The position numbers and the translations under genes are program-made. Below the pieces are notes generated by a model. The model was given only the letters and a program-made list of their open reading frames with translations. It did not search any database and was not told the origin of the DNA. Shown here piece by piece: positions 1 through 12,190 of a stretch of 64,000 nucleotides of DNA. Source of the stretch: Eudorina sp. 2006-703-Eu-15 (Eukaryota > Chlorophyta > Chlorophyceae > Chlamydomonadales > Volvocaceae); NCBI GenBank assembly GCA_003117195.1, contig BDSI01000042.1, forward strand, positions 136,986 to 200,985, given 5' to 3'. Positions within the stretch are counted from its first letter, which is position 1; each line of letters opens with the position of its first letter.

Positions 1-772
1 AGCGCCGGGGAGGTGCCGGGCCGCCATGAAGGCACTTGTGCACTTGTCTGTCGATTGAAGCAGCAGCCCCCCGCCCCGTGCAGTCGGCCCCAGGGGTGCA
101 GGCAGCGCACGTGCAGGCAGCCGCGCACACACTCGGGCGGAGGGGCAGCGGGCCAGGGATGCCCCCGGGCAGGCACACAGCCAAAGCCAAACACACAGCC
201 AAACAGCCAGGCAAAAGCTGCCCCCTCCCATGGGGAATTAAGCGCACCCACCTATCCAATTTGTTATGTACGGTATCCTGAACCACCGGACCCTCCTGGC
301 CCGCCCCCAGCCACAGGCAGCCCGCCCCCGTTCTCGTCACATTTCAGTACAGGGCCAACACGGCGCACGTCCCAGCCCTCGAGGCGCGCCCCACCCCTGC
401 CCCACCAGTCCAGGGACCCACATCAACGACGCAATAGGGTACTTGCCCGGAGGGATCCTTGCCTGCGGCTGTGCGCCTCGCCTTCGCACGTCAGGTAGTC
501 CGCCACCCCCCTGAGTATTACGTCCACGCGAGACATCCGGTCACCGCAGGCCAGCCCCCACCCAACCCCTCGTTCCTCATCCGATGGACAGCCGTCACTT
601 CAATGTCCGTTTGTGATTGAGTTGAAGGGTGACACGCCCTGCCCGGCCCTTCGCCAGGCCCAGCGGCAATCTCCTATCGAGGATGCAACCACAGCACCCG
701 TGCGCTTCCCCACAGGGGACTGCGTCTCAGCCGCCGCCGCCGCCCTGCCCCCGCCGCCTAGCCCACACCACC
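1..772. other. No gene recognised; 3' flank of the RFWD3-like gene
   Basis: Open frames here are short and of biased composition. The stretch lies just downstream of the stop codon of the minus-strand RING/WD40 gene, so its right part is probably that gene's 3' UTR. I see no repeat, RNA gene or recognisable coding segment in the rest. Confidence 0.4.
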
Positions 773-3700
773 CTAGCCGCCGCGGCGCCGGTACAGTACG
801 ACAAGCGACTGGCTGACGCAGCCCAGGAGGCAGCCGCCGCCGGTGACCGCCGCCGCCGCCGCCATGCACACCGGCGGCTCGGGATGCGGCTCCAGCGACT
901 GACACACCCAAGGGGGAGGCGCGGAGGGCGCCGCGCCCCCGCCCCTTCCGGCCCCGCTGGGCCCCACCTCCGTTCGCCGCGGCAGCGACCAGATCAGCGG
1001 CCGCCTCGACTCGTCGTCACTGGTCGCCAGGAGCACCTCGCCGCCGCCGGGTCCTCCGAAACCACCGGGACCTCCGCCGCCGCCGCCGTCCCACACGTAC
1101 GGGGAGGATGGCGGCGGCGGCAGCAGGCAGTTGCGGACGGTGTGGATGCCGCTGCGGGTGTAGCCCGTCACAGTGGCCTGCTTCAGGGGGGGGTGGCGCG
1201 ACAGACGACGGATGGGGGAGAGGTGACCCATGGGTCGGCGCGGGGATAGACACATATACAGACTCAGGGATCACTCCGGACTCCAAAACCCCTCCAGCGC
1301 CGCCGCACTGGGCCCGCGTGCCTCACCCACCTCGTGGTAGTACGGCGCCTCCTTGCTCGGCCGCAGCAAGCCCACCTCGTGCCTCGGCCCCGCCCCTCCT
1401 CCGACCAACTGCTGCTGCTGCGAGGTGCTCGTGGGCCGCCACGACAGCACCACACGCCACGGCTGCGCCAACATCCCGCCGCCTCCGCCGCCTCCGCCGC
1501 TGCCGTCGTGGCCCTCCCACTCCGCGCACTGCACGGACAGAGATTCCAGTTGCGAGGTGCCGCCGCCCAGACCCCCATCCAGGCACACCAATGGCGGCGA
1601 CTCTGCCGCCCCCAGTCCTTCCGCCCCGGTTGCTGCCCCCGTGGCGCCACCGCCGCCGCCGCTCCCCCCGCCTCCCAGCATCAGCCACGCGCCTTTCACG
1701 CAGGACACAACGCAGGGCGGCCAGACCACGCCGCCGCCCCCCGCCCCGCCCCCAACACCACCACCTTCCGCCGGCCCCGGGGCCGGTGCGAGGCCGTACG
1801 GCAACGCCGTCACCGTCCACACAGGCAGCTGCGCGCAGCCGGGGCGCCCCGCCTGTTGCAGCACCGGCAGCACCGCCACGGGTCCGTCGGGTCGGCGGGT
1901 GTCCAGCAGCGCGAGGTGCCCATTGGCCAGACCCGCCACCAGGAGGTGCTCGGCGCTGGCCCCAGCCAAGTTGACGCCCGCGGCGGCGGCGGCGGCGCCG
2001 CCGCCGCCGGCAGCAGCAGCGTGCGGTACCCAGCTGCCGCACCAGACTTTGTGGGGCAGCCCCTTGAAGGTGGTCACCACGTGGTCGCTGCGCGGGCACA
2101 CGAGGCTGAGCCCGGCGCCCTGGGTGGTCACCGCCAGGAAGCCCGGCGGGCCGCCGCCGCCGGCGGCGGCAGCGGCGGCGCGCAGCTGCATGTCGTACAC
2201 GATGCCGGCGTTCGGCGGAAGGCGGATGTGGGTGTAGGACTGCAGGGGACACACACACACACACACGCAAACACACACCTCGCCTCATTGACAACTGCAA
2301 CCTGAACCGGAAGACACGGTCTGGGTCTGGGATGTACTTCGGTGACCCACCTGGTATTGGGGCGCCGGACCCGCACATGCAGTGGTACCCACAGGGGGCC
2401 CCTGTCCGGAGTCATGTCCGGTTCCGTTCCGTTCAGCCGCATCCGTACCCCTGCCCTGCCCTCGCCTACCCTACACTGCCCTGCGCTCAAACACCCTACA
2501 CTGTCCTGCCCTCCCCAAACCCGCACTGTCCTGCCGTACCTCCGGGGCGTGGATACTGATCTTCCGGATGTGTGACCCGCCGCCGGGTCCGTTCTGCGCC
2601 TCCGAAACCAGCAGCCGCGACCCGGCGGGATCCAGCGCCAGCAGTCGACCGCCCTTCATCGGTACACGGAGCTCCGCATGAAACAGCTCCCGACCGCTGC
2701 CGCCGCCGCCGCTGTTGCTGTCTGGCCAGCCAGCGTGCGCGTGGTGTCGCAGGTTGTGCTGCTGCGACTGCTGTTGCTGCTGCTGCTGCTGCCACTGAGG
2801 TCCCCCGCCCGTGGCCAGGTCCCGGGGTCCCCCCGGATGGTGGGGGTAGGGATGCCGATGTTGGAGGGGGTGTTGCTGATCGCCGCCAGCTCGGGGGAGG
2901 TTCGGGGCCGCCTCAGTGCCCTGCGTGCCGCCGAAATGACCCCACATGGAGCCGGCCGGCGGGTGCCGTAACGCTGGCTGGTGGGGAGGGGGCGCCGTAG
3001 CACCGCTGCTGTTGCTGCCTGGCGGCGCAGGGCCGCCTTGCCACTGCGTCCCTGGACATGTCTGCGGCGGCTGCATGTACGGCGGCGGCGGACCCGGCGG
3101 CGGCGGAGCTGCGCCGCCGCTGGCCCCCGGCGGGCCCATGGAAGACCCGGCCGGGGGGAGGGAGTAGCCCGGCGGCGGCAGGGGCGGCGGCGGCGGCAGC
3201 GCATGCATCATCATCATCCCGGCGAATGGACCCATCGCGGCGGCGCCCGCTGACCCCAGCCCCAGCCCCGGCAAATTGGCGGCCTGCAGGTGCTGAAAGG
3301 AACCAGCGGCGGCCGGGTACAGTGGCGTGGGGCCATGGCACAAACCGCCCGCGGACAGCAGCGGCGGCGCACACGCCTGCGTCGCCGCCTGTGCCGCCGC
3401 CTGCGCCTGTGCCGCCGCCTGCGCCGCCAGCTTCCTCTCGGACTCCTCCAGCTCCCTCCGCAGCCGCTTCACCTCCCGCTGATGCGCCGCCGCCTCCTCG
3501 GCGCGGCGTTTGGCCTCCTGAGCCTGTCGCTGCGTCTCCTCCCGCTGGCGCTGCAGCTCCTGCAGACCAGGGGGGCGGATGGCGGACGACAGAAGGCGGC
3601 ATCGACAGACATCCACAGACCGACGGCGCTGCTCGGAAACCGCCACCGCCATCGAGCCGCTGAGGTTCGTTTCCTTTCGCGCGCCCTGCTTCGCGCCCAC

Positions 3701-4600
3701 AGCAGCTAGGTGATATCGGCGGCAATGGAAAGTCGAGCGGTTGGGGGTTCGGCCCCTGGCAAGGATCGAAGCACTCACCGGACGGCGCCACTCGGACGTC
3801 CCCCCCTTACGCCGCCGACTCACCCGCTCCTTCTCGCTGCAAGCGCGCTGCATCTTCTGCAGCATCATTTCCCGTTGGGCCACTTCATGTGGGTTGGCCG
3901 CCGCCGCCGGCGGGGGCGCGCCGCCGCCGCCCCCGCTGCCGCCGCCGGCTGCCACCACGACGGTGGGCACGCCGAACAGCGGCACCAGCTCCCGGGTCCG
4001 GGACCTGTTGGGGCGAGCCGCGTGGGAGGTCGGGGAATGGAGCGCATGGAACAGAGGGCGTCGGGTCGGAGGAGGGGGGCATTCCGGAACCGCCGTGACG
4101 AGAAAGCGGCGAGCAGGTGCACGGGAGCAGCGGGTCCGGCGTCGAGTGCCCGGTCTAGGTTGGTTGGGCACGCTAGGGAAGGAGCGGCAACCCCATGGCC
4201 TGGCAGGCGGGGCCGTGAACCCGAGTGCGCTGTGGGGCGACCGGACTACTCACGGCTTGCGGCAGGTGGGGCAGACCTTGTTGGCCTGGACCCATTTTCG
4301 CAAGCACGGCTCGCCTGGGTGAGCATAAGAACCGATGATGGTGAGGCGATGACTGAATTCATGAAACCAAAATGACAGCTTGCGCGGACTGCAAACCCCA
4401 GTCGCCCTGACGCGCGCACCTGCGATGTGGCCGCATTTTGTTGTGGCAGGTCTGTGACTGCCGTCGTCTGAGTAGGGTTCGTAACAAATGCTGCAGTCCG
4501 CGGCGGTTACTGCGCTTTGGTCCGTTGGCGCCATCGACTTTTCGTCCTGATCGTCATCTTCGGTGATGACGATGGCTGCATGTAAACATAAAATGTACAA
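773..4600 (-). CDS. RFWD3: RFWD3-type E3 ubiquitin-protein ligase (RING, coiled coil, WD40)
   Basis: Exons, in transcript order: 4600-4420, 4314-4254, 4004-3824, 3559-2540, 2239-1331, 1177-773. All join by GT-AG introns with consistent phase and give 918 residues. Exons 1-2 form a RING finger (CSIC, then KCGH across the intron, GEPCLRKW, CPTC). Exons 3-4 hold a Glu/Arg/Gln coiled coil (QREETQRQAQEAKRRAEE). The end of exon 4 to exon 6 gives a degenerate WD40 propeller (GFLAVTTQGAGLSLV, VWCGSWVP, HLLVAGLANGHLALLD, TRSGIHTVRNCLL, CVSQSLVVLYRR). This domain order is that of RFWD3, which ubiquitinates RPA and RAD51 at stalled forks in animals; the nuclear repair role is inferred from the family. 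Gly, Ala and Pro runs interrupt the blades and make it longer than the human protein (about 770). The ATG at 4600 is uncertain: an acceptor-like TTTACATGCAG follows it, so a further 5' exon may exist. Confidence 0.82.
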
Positions 4601-5786
4601 TGATGTGCGCGCTTGATGCCATGAGAATGCGATGGTCAGAAACCTTACGGGGTGAGCTAGGAGGCATAATCCAGTGTTTTAGCTCATCTTTGAACCAGCC
4701 GGTAGCTCATGATATTACGTCCGTACCCAACATATCAACTAGGTACTGGTCTGCAGCTGTCCGTCGTCTTCAAAAAAAATCATGTCGTACGCCAGAACGG
4801 CCAACAGAAAAATGGTCCACCCGCCCACAAGGTCGCTACGTCAACACCCGAAAAATGCGTCCGTGCCTTGTGATGAGTTGACTGCAGTAATTGAAGTTTG
4901 TAAGGTTGCTCGTGGTCGGGTCACCCAACCAGCCCTCACCCGCCCTGTGATGTGATACGCGCGCCCGACCTGGTGACGATGACCTCCACGTCACCCTCCC
5001 GCACGGCAGACACGTCACCGGGGCCACAACCCCCGGTACAAGCTGTGTGGGCCGCGCGTTACAGTGACTTCATGACGTAATCGACTTGTTATGGGTGGGT
5101 GGCTCAGACAGCCGCGAGCTGATCAGGAACGCTGTCCCGGGGCCGCCTCGTCGCGGGCATCGTGTCTCGCACGCAGTCCAGCGACCGCGTCACCCCAGGT
5201 GGGTGCGTGGCGCACGTCTCTCATTAACGAGGCAGGGGCAGGCAGCCTTGGTGCAGGGAGCTCCATCGAGCTCCACAGATCGCGGGTGCGTGCGTGGGGG
5301 GGGGGGGGAGGTCGCGCCCGGTCGGCATCGAATTACACGTGCCCCAATTGGGTGGGGTGCGGGCCCCTCAGCACAAACAGTGCGGCGCCAGCCGTTCACA
5401 GCAGATGTCCACACGCCGGTGAAGCGTCGATACGGTACATGCTGACGTGCCCTTTCGCCATACACCTGTGCAGACGAGGCGGCGTCCAGTGCCGAACCCC
5501 TTACACGACCTTACTAGCACCGTGCTGGCGGGCGCGTCCCGGCTGCCGCCGATGACCCCTTTCGGGGGCCGCCACGCACAACCCAGACTACGTACGAGGC
5601 GTGTGCTTCAACCAACCCGGGCCGTCGTCACGCCTCCCAACCCACGGGTAGGTGCTGGGCGGGCGTACGGTATGGGGGCCCCGCTTGGTCGTACACCGTT
5701 CTCGCGCTGCTCCCAACGGGTGCTCTCGCTCAGTTCAGTTCACACGCCCGCCGGGGTAATAGTTGTTGACAGCGCCACCGCCCGTG
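4601..5786. other. No gene recognised; 5' flank of the RFWD3-like gene
   Basis: Nothing convincing on either strand. Because RFWD3 exon 1 may begin at a splice acceptor near 4584, an upstream non-coding or short coding exon on the minus strand could lie here. A G10 homopolymer sits near 5297. A possible start context near 5027 (-) has no support. Confidence 0.35.
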
Positions 5787-8262
5787 CAGGACGCCTACGC
5801 ACGGCGCTCAGACGTATCGATGAATCAATGTCAAGGACTTGATCTCAAGGAACGTAGCACATATATGTAGTTATTAAATAAAAGCACACGCAGTAGAATC
5901 GCCGTTCGGACGACGCCATGCCAGGATGCTGAGCAGCCCCATACATGACAGTACCCCAGTCGCTCGTCCTTACTCCCTACCGCACCCCTCATCGTACTTC
6001 TGGCAATCCTCTTGAGGTCATGCATGCGTCCAGCAGGCACTAACGCTGCGGTGAAATCTGCGCTTATGTGCACATCCCAAATGCCCACCAACCATGTGAC
6101 ACGCCGACACCGCAACATCGCAAGGTCGCGAGCATGTCGCGCGCCCCGTCGTCTCATCCCCCGCAGGGTTCACGGCGAGGCGGGTGAGGTGGCTCTGCGG
6201 TCCCGCACGAGGAGCCAGACGCCATCCCGCGGGGAGTAGGTCAGCCCGGTGGCCATGGCCGGCGGCACCTGCTGCCGGGGCGCCAGCTCAAACGCGAAGC
6301 GGCGGAACAGCGACGCCAGGGCGGCCTTGGCGGTCTGCGCGAACTCGGGTGCCGAGGGCGGGCGGGGAGCCCCGGGGGGTGCGGCCAACAGCTGATTGCG
6401 TGATTAATTGCTGTGCTTGTGGAAGGAACCCTTCAGGCAGGCGCTGCAGGGCCCACGCGGGCGTTAGGATGCCGTCCAGCCAGGACCAAGGGGCGGCATG
6501 CGTACGAGTGCGGTGTCAAAATGACGTCATGGCCCCACCCGCACGCTCCTGGATCCCCAATGCCTCCATTTGGAGCGAGTCTTATCTGCAAGCCGAGCAG
6601 TAGTTGCACCCACCATCGTGGCCAGCTTGTGCCCCACACACATGCGGGCGCCCAGGCCGAAACCCAACCACGCGGCGGGGTGGCTGGGGGCCGGCGGCAC
6701 GTCGGTGCAGTCGCCACCGTTCGAACTGCCGCCAGCAGCCGAGGGCAGGAAGCGCTCGGGCAGGAAGCGCTCCGGCTCGGGCCACAGGGCGGGGTCGTGG
6801 TGCAGGTTGTAGTTGGACAGCACCAGGTAGGAGTCCCTGGTGGTGGTGGTGGTGGTGGTGGTGGGGCCACACGTGGGTGGAGAATCGTATCGGTGCATAG
6901 AACCGCAAGAGACGGCATGCACTAGCTCCCTGCTGTTGTAGGGACTTCGGCATCTTCTGTCAGTAGTTCGTGGTCAGACACTACGAGCTCACGTGAGCTT
7001 GTCAACAGCCCGGCCGACCTCCACAGGATTGAGCCGCCCACGCACCCGTCCGTCCGTCCGTCCGTCCGTCCGTCCGTCCGTCCACCCAATCACACAGCTA
7101 ACCATCATCCAACTGGCCGCCTAACTACCCAACCAATCAACCAACCAACTATCCAACCGCCCAACCACCTGTGGATCGTGCGGCCATCCTCGAGCAGTAT
7201 GTCACTCTTGGCAGGTACGACAACGCCGGGTACATGCGCAGCGTCTCCTTGAGCACCGCCTCCGTGTACGGCAGCTGTACGGGAATAACACATACATGGC
7301 GTCTAATGTCAAGCGGGATATGTTTCCAAGAGGTGTGGGTCCAGGTCCATCCTGATTTATTTCGTATCAGTCTAGACTCTGTAGCATCGCAGCTGGAAGA
7401 GCATCCCTTGCAGCCCGCCGTAAACAAGCAAATGTGTATTGCGCAATCAGATAGCAATCCATGTGCAATCAGATATTGCAATCAGATTCGGATGCCCGGA
7501 TGCCCGCCCGCCGCGCATCACCTCCTCCGCCAGCACCTCCGCCGTCAGCTCGCGCCCCCGGGTGCCGTCCACCTCCGCCACCAACCGCCGCTGCACCTCC
7601 GGGTGGCTCGCGACGAGCAGCAACGCCATCGAGATTGTCGTACTGGTGGTCTCGTACGAGGCCAGGATGAAGGTCAGGCTCTGGGCCACCACCTACGAAC
7701 CCACAGGTGCACCACCACAGGTTGACACGACAGATTTGTTTCCACAGGTACACATCCACAGGTTTGTTTCCGCTTTGACACCCACAAAACGCAGCCAACA
7801 GCGTCAAGCTGTCATCCAGGTGCAGACCACTGACCAGCCGACGGCCAGGCAGCCCAGCCGGCTGCTTGCGAGCTGGCGTGGAGCCGGTGATTGTGCTTCC
7901 TTGGCTCTAAACGCATGCCAGGGGCGTAACAGTCCCGCCGTATCTGTATCCCTTATTTCGAACGGAAAACGGCTAGGCAACGCTTCGGCGCTTGGGGAGG
8001 GGATATACCGCGCGGCGGTCTACGTCCCTCACTCACCTCGATGTCCGTGTAGCGGTCCTCCAGCTTCCCCCCTGGCGCTCCTCCAACAGCGCCGCCAGGA
8101 AGCTGGAGCTGCGGATGCCGCCGCCCACCTCGCGGAACGAATGGCAGCTGTCGCCGCCACCGTTATTAGTGAGGCCATCCCCCGCGTCCGGGACCGGGCA
8201 CGGCCGCCTGCGCGAGCACCTGCGGCGGGTGTTCGGCGGCGGCGGCCCACAGGGCCATGAGC
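5787..8262 (-). pseudogene. Truncated P450 pseudogene (copy of the 3' part of the gene at 29642-35759)
   Basis: This block is a direct, same-strand duplicate of roughly 29018-31830. It contains the equivalents of P450 exons 8 (partial) to 12: the I-helix (FILASYETTSTTISMALLL), K-helix (EAVLKETLRMYP), heme loop (FGLGARMCVGHKLA) and the C-terminal exon (6173-6337 region). It is broken in several ways relative to the complete gene: exon 8 is cut at 8262 where LINE sequence begins; exon 8 lacks one base near 8071, shifting frame after LLEERQGG; and exon 10 lacks ten bases near 7213, right after the K-helix. All the N-terminal exons are missing. The complete copy has a unique 240-bp insertion (about 29354-29595) and a longer TCCG array. 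The two copies remain highly similar, so the duplication is recent. Confidence 0.85.
7046..7084. repeat. (TCCG)n microsatellite, about 9 copies
   Basis: Tetranucleotide array in the intron of the P450 pseudocopy. The orthologous array in the intact copy (30545-30630) has about 21 units, so it has changed length since duplication. Confidence 0.9.
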
Positions 8263-10925
8263 TGCTTGCCTTATCTGGGTGCCAATTTGGCGAATTGCGT
8301 CGCGAAGGCGTGCACCAGGGCGGCGAGTTGCGTCCGCGGGTGCGTGTCCCGCGGGTGTCTGTCTGGGGTCGGCTCCCCCCACGGTCGTTCCATTGTGTTC
8401 GACTGGTTGAGGCTCCAAACAAGTCTGGTTTCGCACTTCTGCTTCGTATTGGTGTTTAAGCTGCACATGTTCCCGGTGCAGACGTTGCATGCATCTGCTG
8501 ACTGTGCGCTTGGGGTGTATTTTTCCCGTGTTAGGTGGCTTCTGCGGGCACATATCAAATAGGATGGCAAGCCCTTTGTTGAGGGTCACTTGCAGCATCG
8601 CGGCCGCAACTTCCACGTTGGTCCTCTCCACGCTCTCAAGTAAGGGATCGCAGCGTCGACATGAGATGTGTCGCCGTTGTGTTGTTGGGGTCAGCGATGT
8701 GTTTCGCCAAGCCATTCTCAATCTCGCGGACTGCGGGGCGTAGATAATCGTGAAGCGCAGCGATGTCGGATGTGAGTGTGGCGTCCATGCTTGTCTGTGC
8801 GGCGCGGATCGTGGCACGTGGGACCGGCAAGATGACGTTTTTCCATTTTGCATCAGCGTGGTCTTCGGCTTCTTGGGTGGCGCACGTGGGGTTTTTGGCG
8901 TCCCACAGGCGGATTTCATCAGTCGGGTGTGCACGGGCCTGTGGTCGAACTGGCCGGCAGCCACGGACACACTACTGTACGCCAGGGTTTTATTCGTACT
9001 GACTGTGGTTTGAAGTTTTACGCTGAGTTGTGTCGCGGGGCACAGCAGGATGTCGTCTATCCGACTGCTGTGTATGCGGTGTCCGTCGGCCCACCGGTCG
9101 AAGGACATTTGGCGGGGGAGTTGATTCTCAGGCGCGGGCCTGAGCGCGTTTTCCGTGACGAACTTGGCGTGTAACCGGTCGGCGCTATCAAGCACGCCGG
9201 TACTCCTTTCTTCTGCTGCTCCAACCGCGTTGAAATCCCCGGCCAGCACGACGTGCTCTCTGTTTGCCTTAGCTACTTTCAGCACCGTTCTGCAGTGCGC
9301 ATAAATGGCATTCCGGGTGCTGGTGTCTTCTGGGCAGTAGATCCCAAGGATGTTGAGGGGCGTGCTCATGGGGGTTGAGATCTTGCAATGACACAGGTGG
9401 CCTTGTAGCGGGGCCGGCGGCTGGACATTAGTGACGTTGCCTGAGCGGCTGTAGCGACCGCTAATCGCCACTGCGACGCCTGCAGAGTACCGCGCCTTTC
9501 CGGCACTACGCGGTTTAGAGCTGCAGTGAAGTCGGTAGCCCTGCGGTTCCCTGCGCAGGGCATCTTTAATCCACGCTGTACGGTTTCCGGTTTTCGTTTC
9601 TGTCAGGACAAGGATGTCTGCATCCCAAGTTCTTAGGTTGCAAATCGTACTGAGAAGGTTGGTTGCCAGACCTCGTACGTTGTGTGTGACGATGTGGGCG
9701 TACCGGCGTTCGGTCTCGGGGGTTGAACTGGTGGGTGTCGGGGGTGGCGCGCTGCCTTCGTCGCACACTGGCATGACAGATGGTCTAGCGCGTTGCGTGC
9801 TGCCGTTGTTTTCCGTCTGTGCGGCGGTTTTGCTCGTGTCCGTGGTATCACGAGCCGCGTCCGGGTCTGGGTGTTGTCGCTTGTTCGCCTTGCGCCGGAG
9901 AAGGTCTACGACCGTGGGCGGTTTACGTCGTTTCGCGCCAGCTTCTTCACGCTGCTGGTCTTGCTTGTCTCGCTTTCGCGTCGTCGGGGCCCCGGGCGGG
10001 GCACGTGTTGCTTTGGACCTGTGATGGTGTGTGGCATCGGCACGTGGACCGTCACATGCAGGAGGATTACCAACATCGGTCCGTCTACCCCTCTCGTTCA
10101 CTTGGGCGTCAACTGGGGCGCAGTTTGCGGTTTCCCTGGACGTCTGCCTGGCGGCCTGGGGGATGGTACGGCTCATGCGGGCCCGCTGTGTCATAAGGCG
10201 GGGTCGTTGCCGGCGGCATCGGCTCAAGGTTATGCCCGTTGTCGGGTGCCGTCGTGTGCGACGGTCGCCAAATTTCTCGGGTGGCTGGAGTTCGCGCAGA
10301 TCGACGTGCGTTTGGACGGTGGAGCTATTGTGTCGCATTTCCAGGTAGTACACGGCACCCCGGCCACGGGGCCAACCTGTCGTAATCCTTTCCGGTCCGG
10401 GCTTCATAGAGTCGATCGTGTACCAGGCCCCTTGGTGGTACCGGACGGCGATTGCGTGAGATGGGTTTTCAAGGTGCACTGTGAAGCCCCAGTTGCGCGT
10501 GTGCGGAGGCAGGTGATCAAGCAGAGTGTCCAGTCGGTCGTTGGGGCCTAGAGTGAATCCGCTGGACACCGTCGCGATGTGGTGGTCGGAGAGGATGTCT
10601 CCGTTCGGTTTCTGTACGACAGCGCCGTATCGCAGATAGTGGTTCAGCACAATCGTTGAGAAGAAGCCCGTGCGTTGGTCAAATCCTCCTTTCCATAGGT
10701 TTGCTACGCCTGTTTTCCGTGCCTCCACGAGGTGCGCGTACATTGCACGGCAGTATCCTAGTACATGCCCGGGGTTAATATATGGGCCACCCATCAGGTT
10801 GTTGATGGCGTGCACCAGCGCATGCGGGCTATTCTTATGCTTCCAAGGTTCGGCACGCAGGGGGTGCCGGTGATAGATGTTTTCCGCTGGTTTGTCCAAG
10901 GTATCGGACACGACTCTCTGCGGTG
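8263..10925 (-). mobile_element. 3'-truncated Dualen-like non-LTR retrotransposon
   Basis: A long minus-strand frame holds, in order, a papain-like protease-type segment, a basic linker and an AP-type endonuclease. It stops abruptly at 8263 where P450 sequence starts, before any reverse transcriptase. Losing the 3' side is unusual, since LINEs are normally 5'-truncated, so a rearrangement rather than abortive insertion is likely. Known background: Dualen/RandI elements of Chlamydomonas carry a cysteine protease and APE as well as RT, RNase H and a second endonuclease. The right limit, about 10925, is where the plus-strand gag-like frame becomes plausible; it could shift by some tens of bases. 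Confidence 0.7.
8263..10925 (-). pseudogene. LINE ORF fragment: papain-like protease domain plus APE endonuclease
   Basis: The APE (exonuclease-endonuclease-phosphatase) domain spans about 9699-8923. Its motifs look complete: THNVRGL, DADILVLTETK, GVAVAI, VLAGDFNAVG, SRIDDILL and QFDHRPV, so the catalytic Asn, Glu, Asp and His are present. This domain would nick target DNA. Upstream, about 10900-10300, is a Josephin/papain-like segment (HALVHAINNLMGG ... NPSHAIAVRYHQGAWYTIDS) with the expected His and a following Asp. The position where the nucleophilic Cys is expected holds no Cys. About 200 basic, low-complexity residues separate the two domains. The frame continues into duplicated P450 DNA after 8263, in a non-P450 frame, so the C-terminus is artificial. 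No zinc knuckle or RT is seen. Confidence 0.7.
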
Positions 10926-12190
10926 CGAGGTCGGGCGCCGCTTTCAAGCTACAGGTGTTTCGGTGTCGGGGGACTTGGAGCCGTTCCTGCAGGCCCTGGA
11001 ACAGGCGGTACGGGAGGCACAGCGTGAGCATCAGCCCCTGCTGCAGTGGGGTTGGATAAAGCAGCAGGAGACGTCCAAGCAGCAGCAGCAGCAGGCGCGC
11101 GTGAATAATGCTGCAGCGGCTTCCACACCGGCGGTGACGGGGTCGCGGCGAAGGGGGAAGCAACAGAGCAATGAGCCATCGCCACCACCGGACAGAGTTG
11201 CGGCTCCACCTCCTGTTGCTGCTGCCCAACCAGTTCCGTCGCCTGCGCCGCCGCCTGCGACGGGGCCTACGTTTCCGCCGTGTTCCTGCTGTGGGTCCAA
11301 CGGGCATGACATTTTTGAGTGTCCCCGATGGCTGGAGGAGATGAAGAAGGGGCTATGCGGCATCTGCGGCCGGACGCTACACCCGCCGAACATGTGTTAC
11401 GGGCGAAACTGGTCTGGGGGCGTGGGAGGTGGACGTGGTCGGGGGCGCGGGAACCCAGTGGGGCAGCCCGCTGATCACTGGGGCGGCGGCTACGGCAACG
11501 GCTCGGGCCGTGGACCGAGTGGCGGATACACTGCGTCGCCCGTCATGGGATACGACGGTGGGCAGTCGGAGGCCTACTCTCCGCATTCTGGCGGTCTGCA
11601 GCGCAATTGGCAAGGCCAAGGCGGCGGTTATAGTGGGCCGGCGGGTGGCTACGACGCCGGGCGTGGTCGGGGTCGCGGGTTTGCCCCAGGCGGCCGTGGA
11701 GATACTCACCGTGCGTATGGTGCCCCTGATGGCGGCCGTGGAGGTGGACATGGTGCCCACACGGGCGACCAAGGCGCGGGGTACCGGCGCTACGAGGATC
11801 AGCACTCTGGTGGCTACGGCGGCCAGCCACCGCCGCCTGTGCAGCCTGGGCCGCACGCCGCGGTCGGACAGGCGGGGTCTTTGCAGACCGCCGAGGCGCC
11901 CGCGGCCGCGGCGCCGCCCGGCCGTCAGAGGGTGGTCAGCTTTGCGGATGAACGTGATCCTCCATCGTCGCATTTGGCGACGTACGTGGATGATTTCGAC
12001 TACGGTGGCACATACTACAGTCATTGGTCGTACGCCCGGTTGTTGGGGACCCCACCTTCATCGCTGCCGCCGCCGTCCCCGCGCACTGTAATGGAGGCCG
12101 CGCCGCCGCCACCTTCATCGCTGCCGCCGCCGTCCCCGCGTGCTGGGCTGGAGGCCGCGCCGCCGCCACCTTCATTGCTGTCGCCGCCGT
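10925..12190 (+). pseudogene. Gypsy gag-like region, 5'-truncated
   Basis: The frame begins in a Glu/Gln-rich helix (LEPFLQALEQAVREAQREHQ), followed by a Gln run and a cysteine cluster (CSCCGSNGHDIFECPRW ... GLCGICGRTLHPPNMC) that resembles a variant zinc knuckle with additional CxxC. A Gly/Tyr/Arg-rich stretch with RGRGRG and GGY repeats follows, a composition common in RNA-binding or condensate-forming segments. It then enters a 19-residue Pro-rich repeat. Nucleic-acid binding as the capsid-type protein is inferred from position and zinc finger. An open frame continues left to 10765, but that part is antisense to the LINE protease and probably not gag. A one-base loss near 12195 ends the frame relative to the next segment. 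Confidence 0.65.

Noticed and set aside
600..2400. Long plus-strand open frames overlapping the RFWD3-like gene
   Set aside because: They are antisense or shifted readings of GC-rich coding DNA; composition is Ala/Arg/Pro with no motifs.
10765..10925. Extension of the gag-like frame to an ATG at 10765
   Set aside because: This part is antisense to the LINE protease-like segment, so the gag start is probably lost at the junction.
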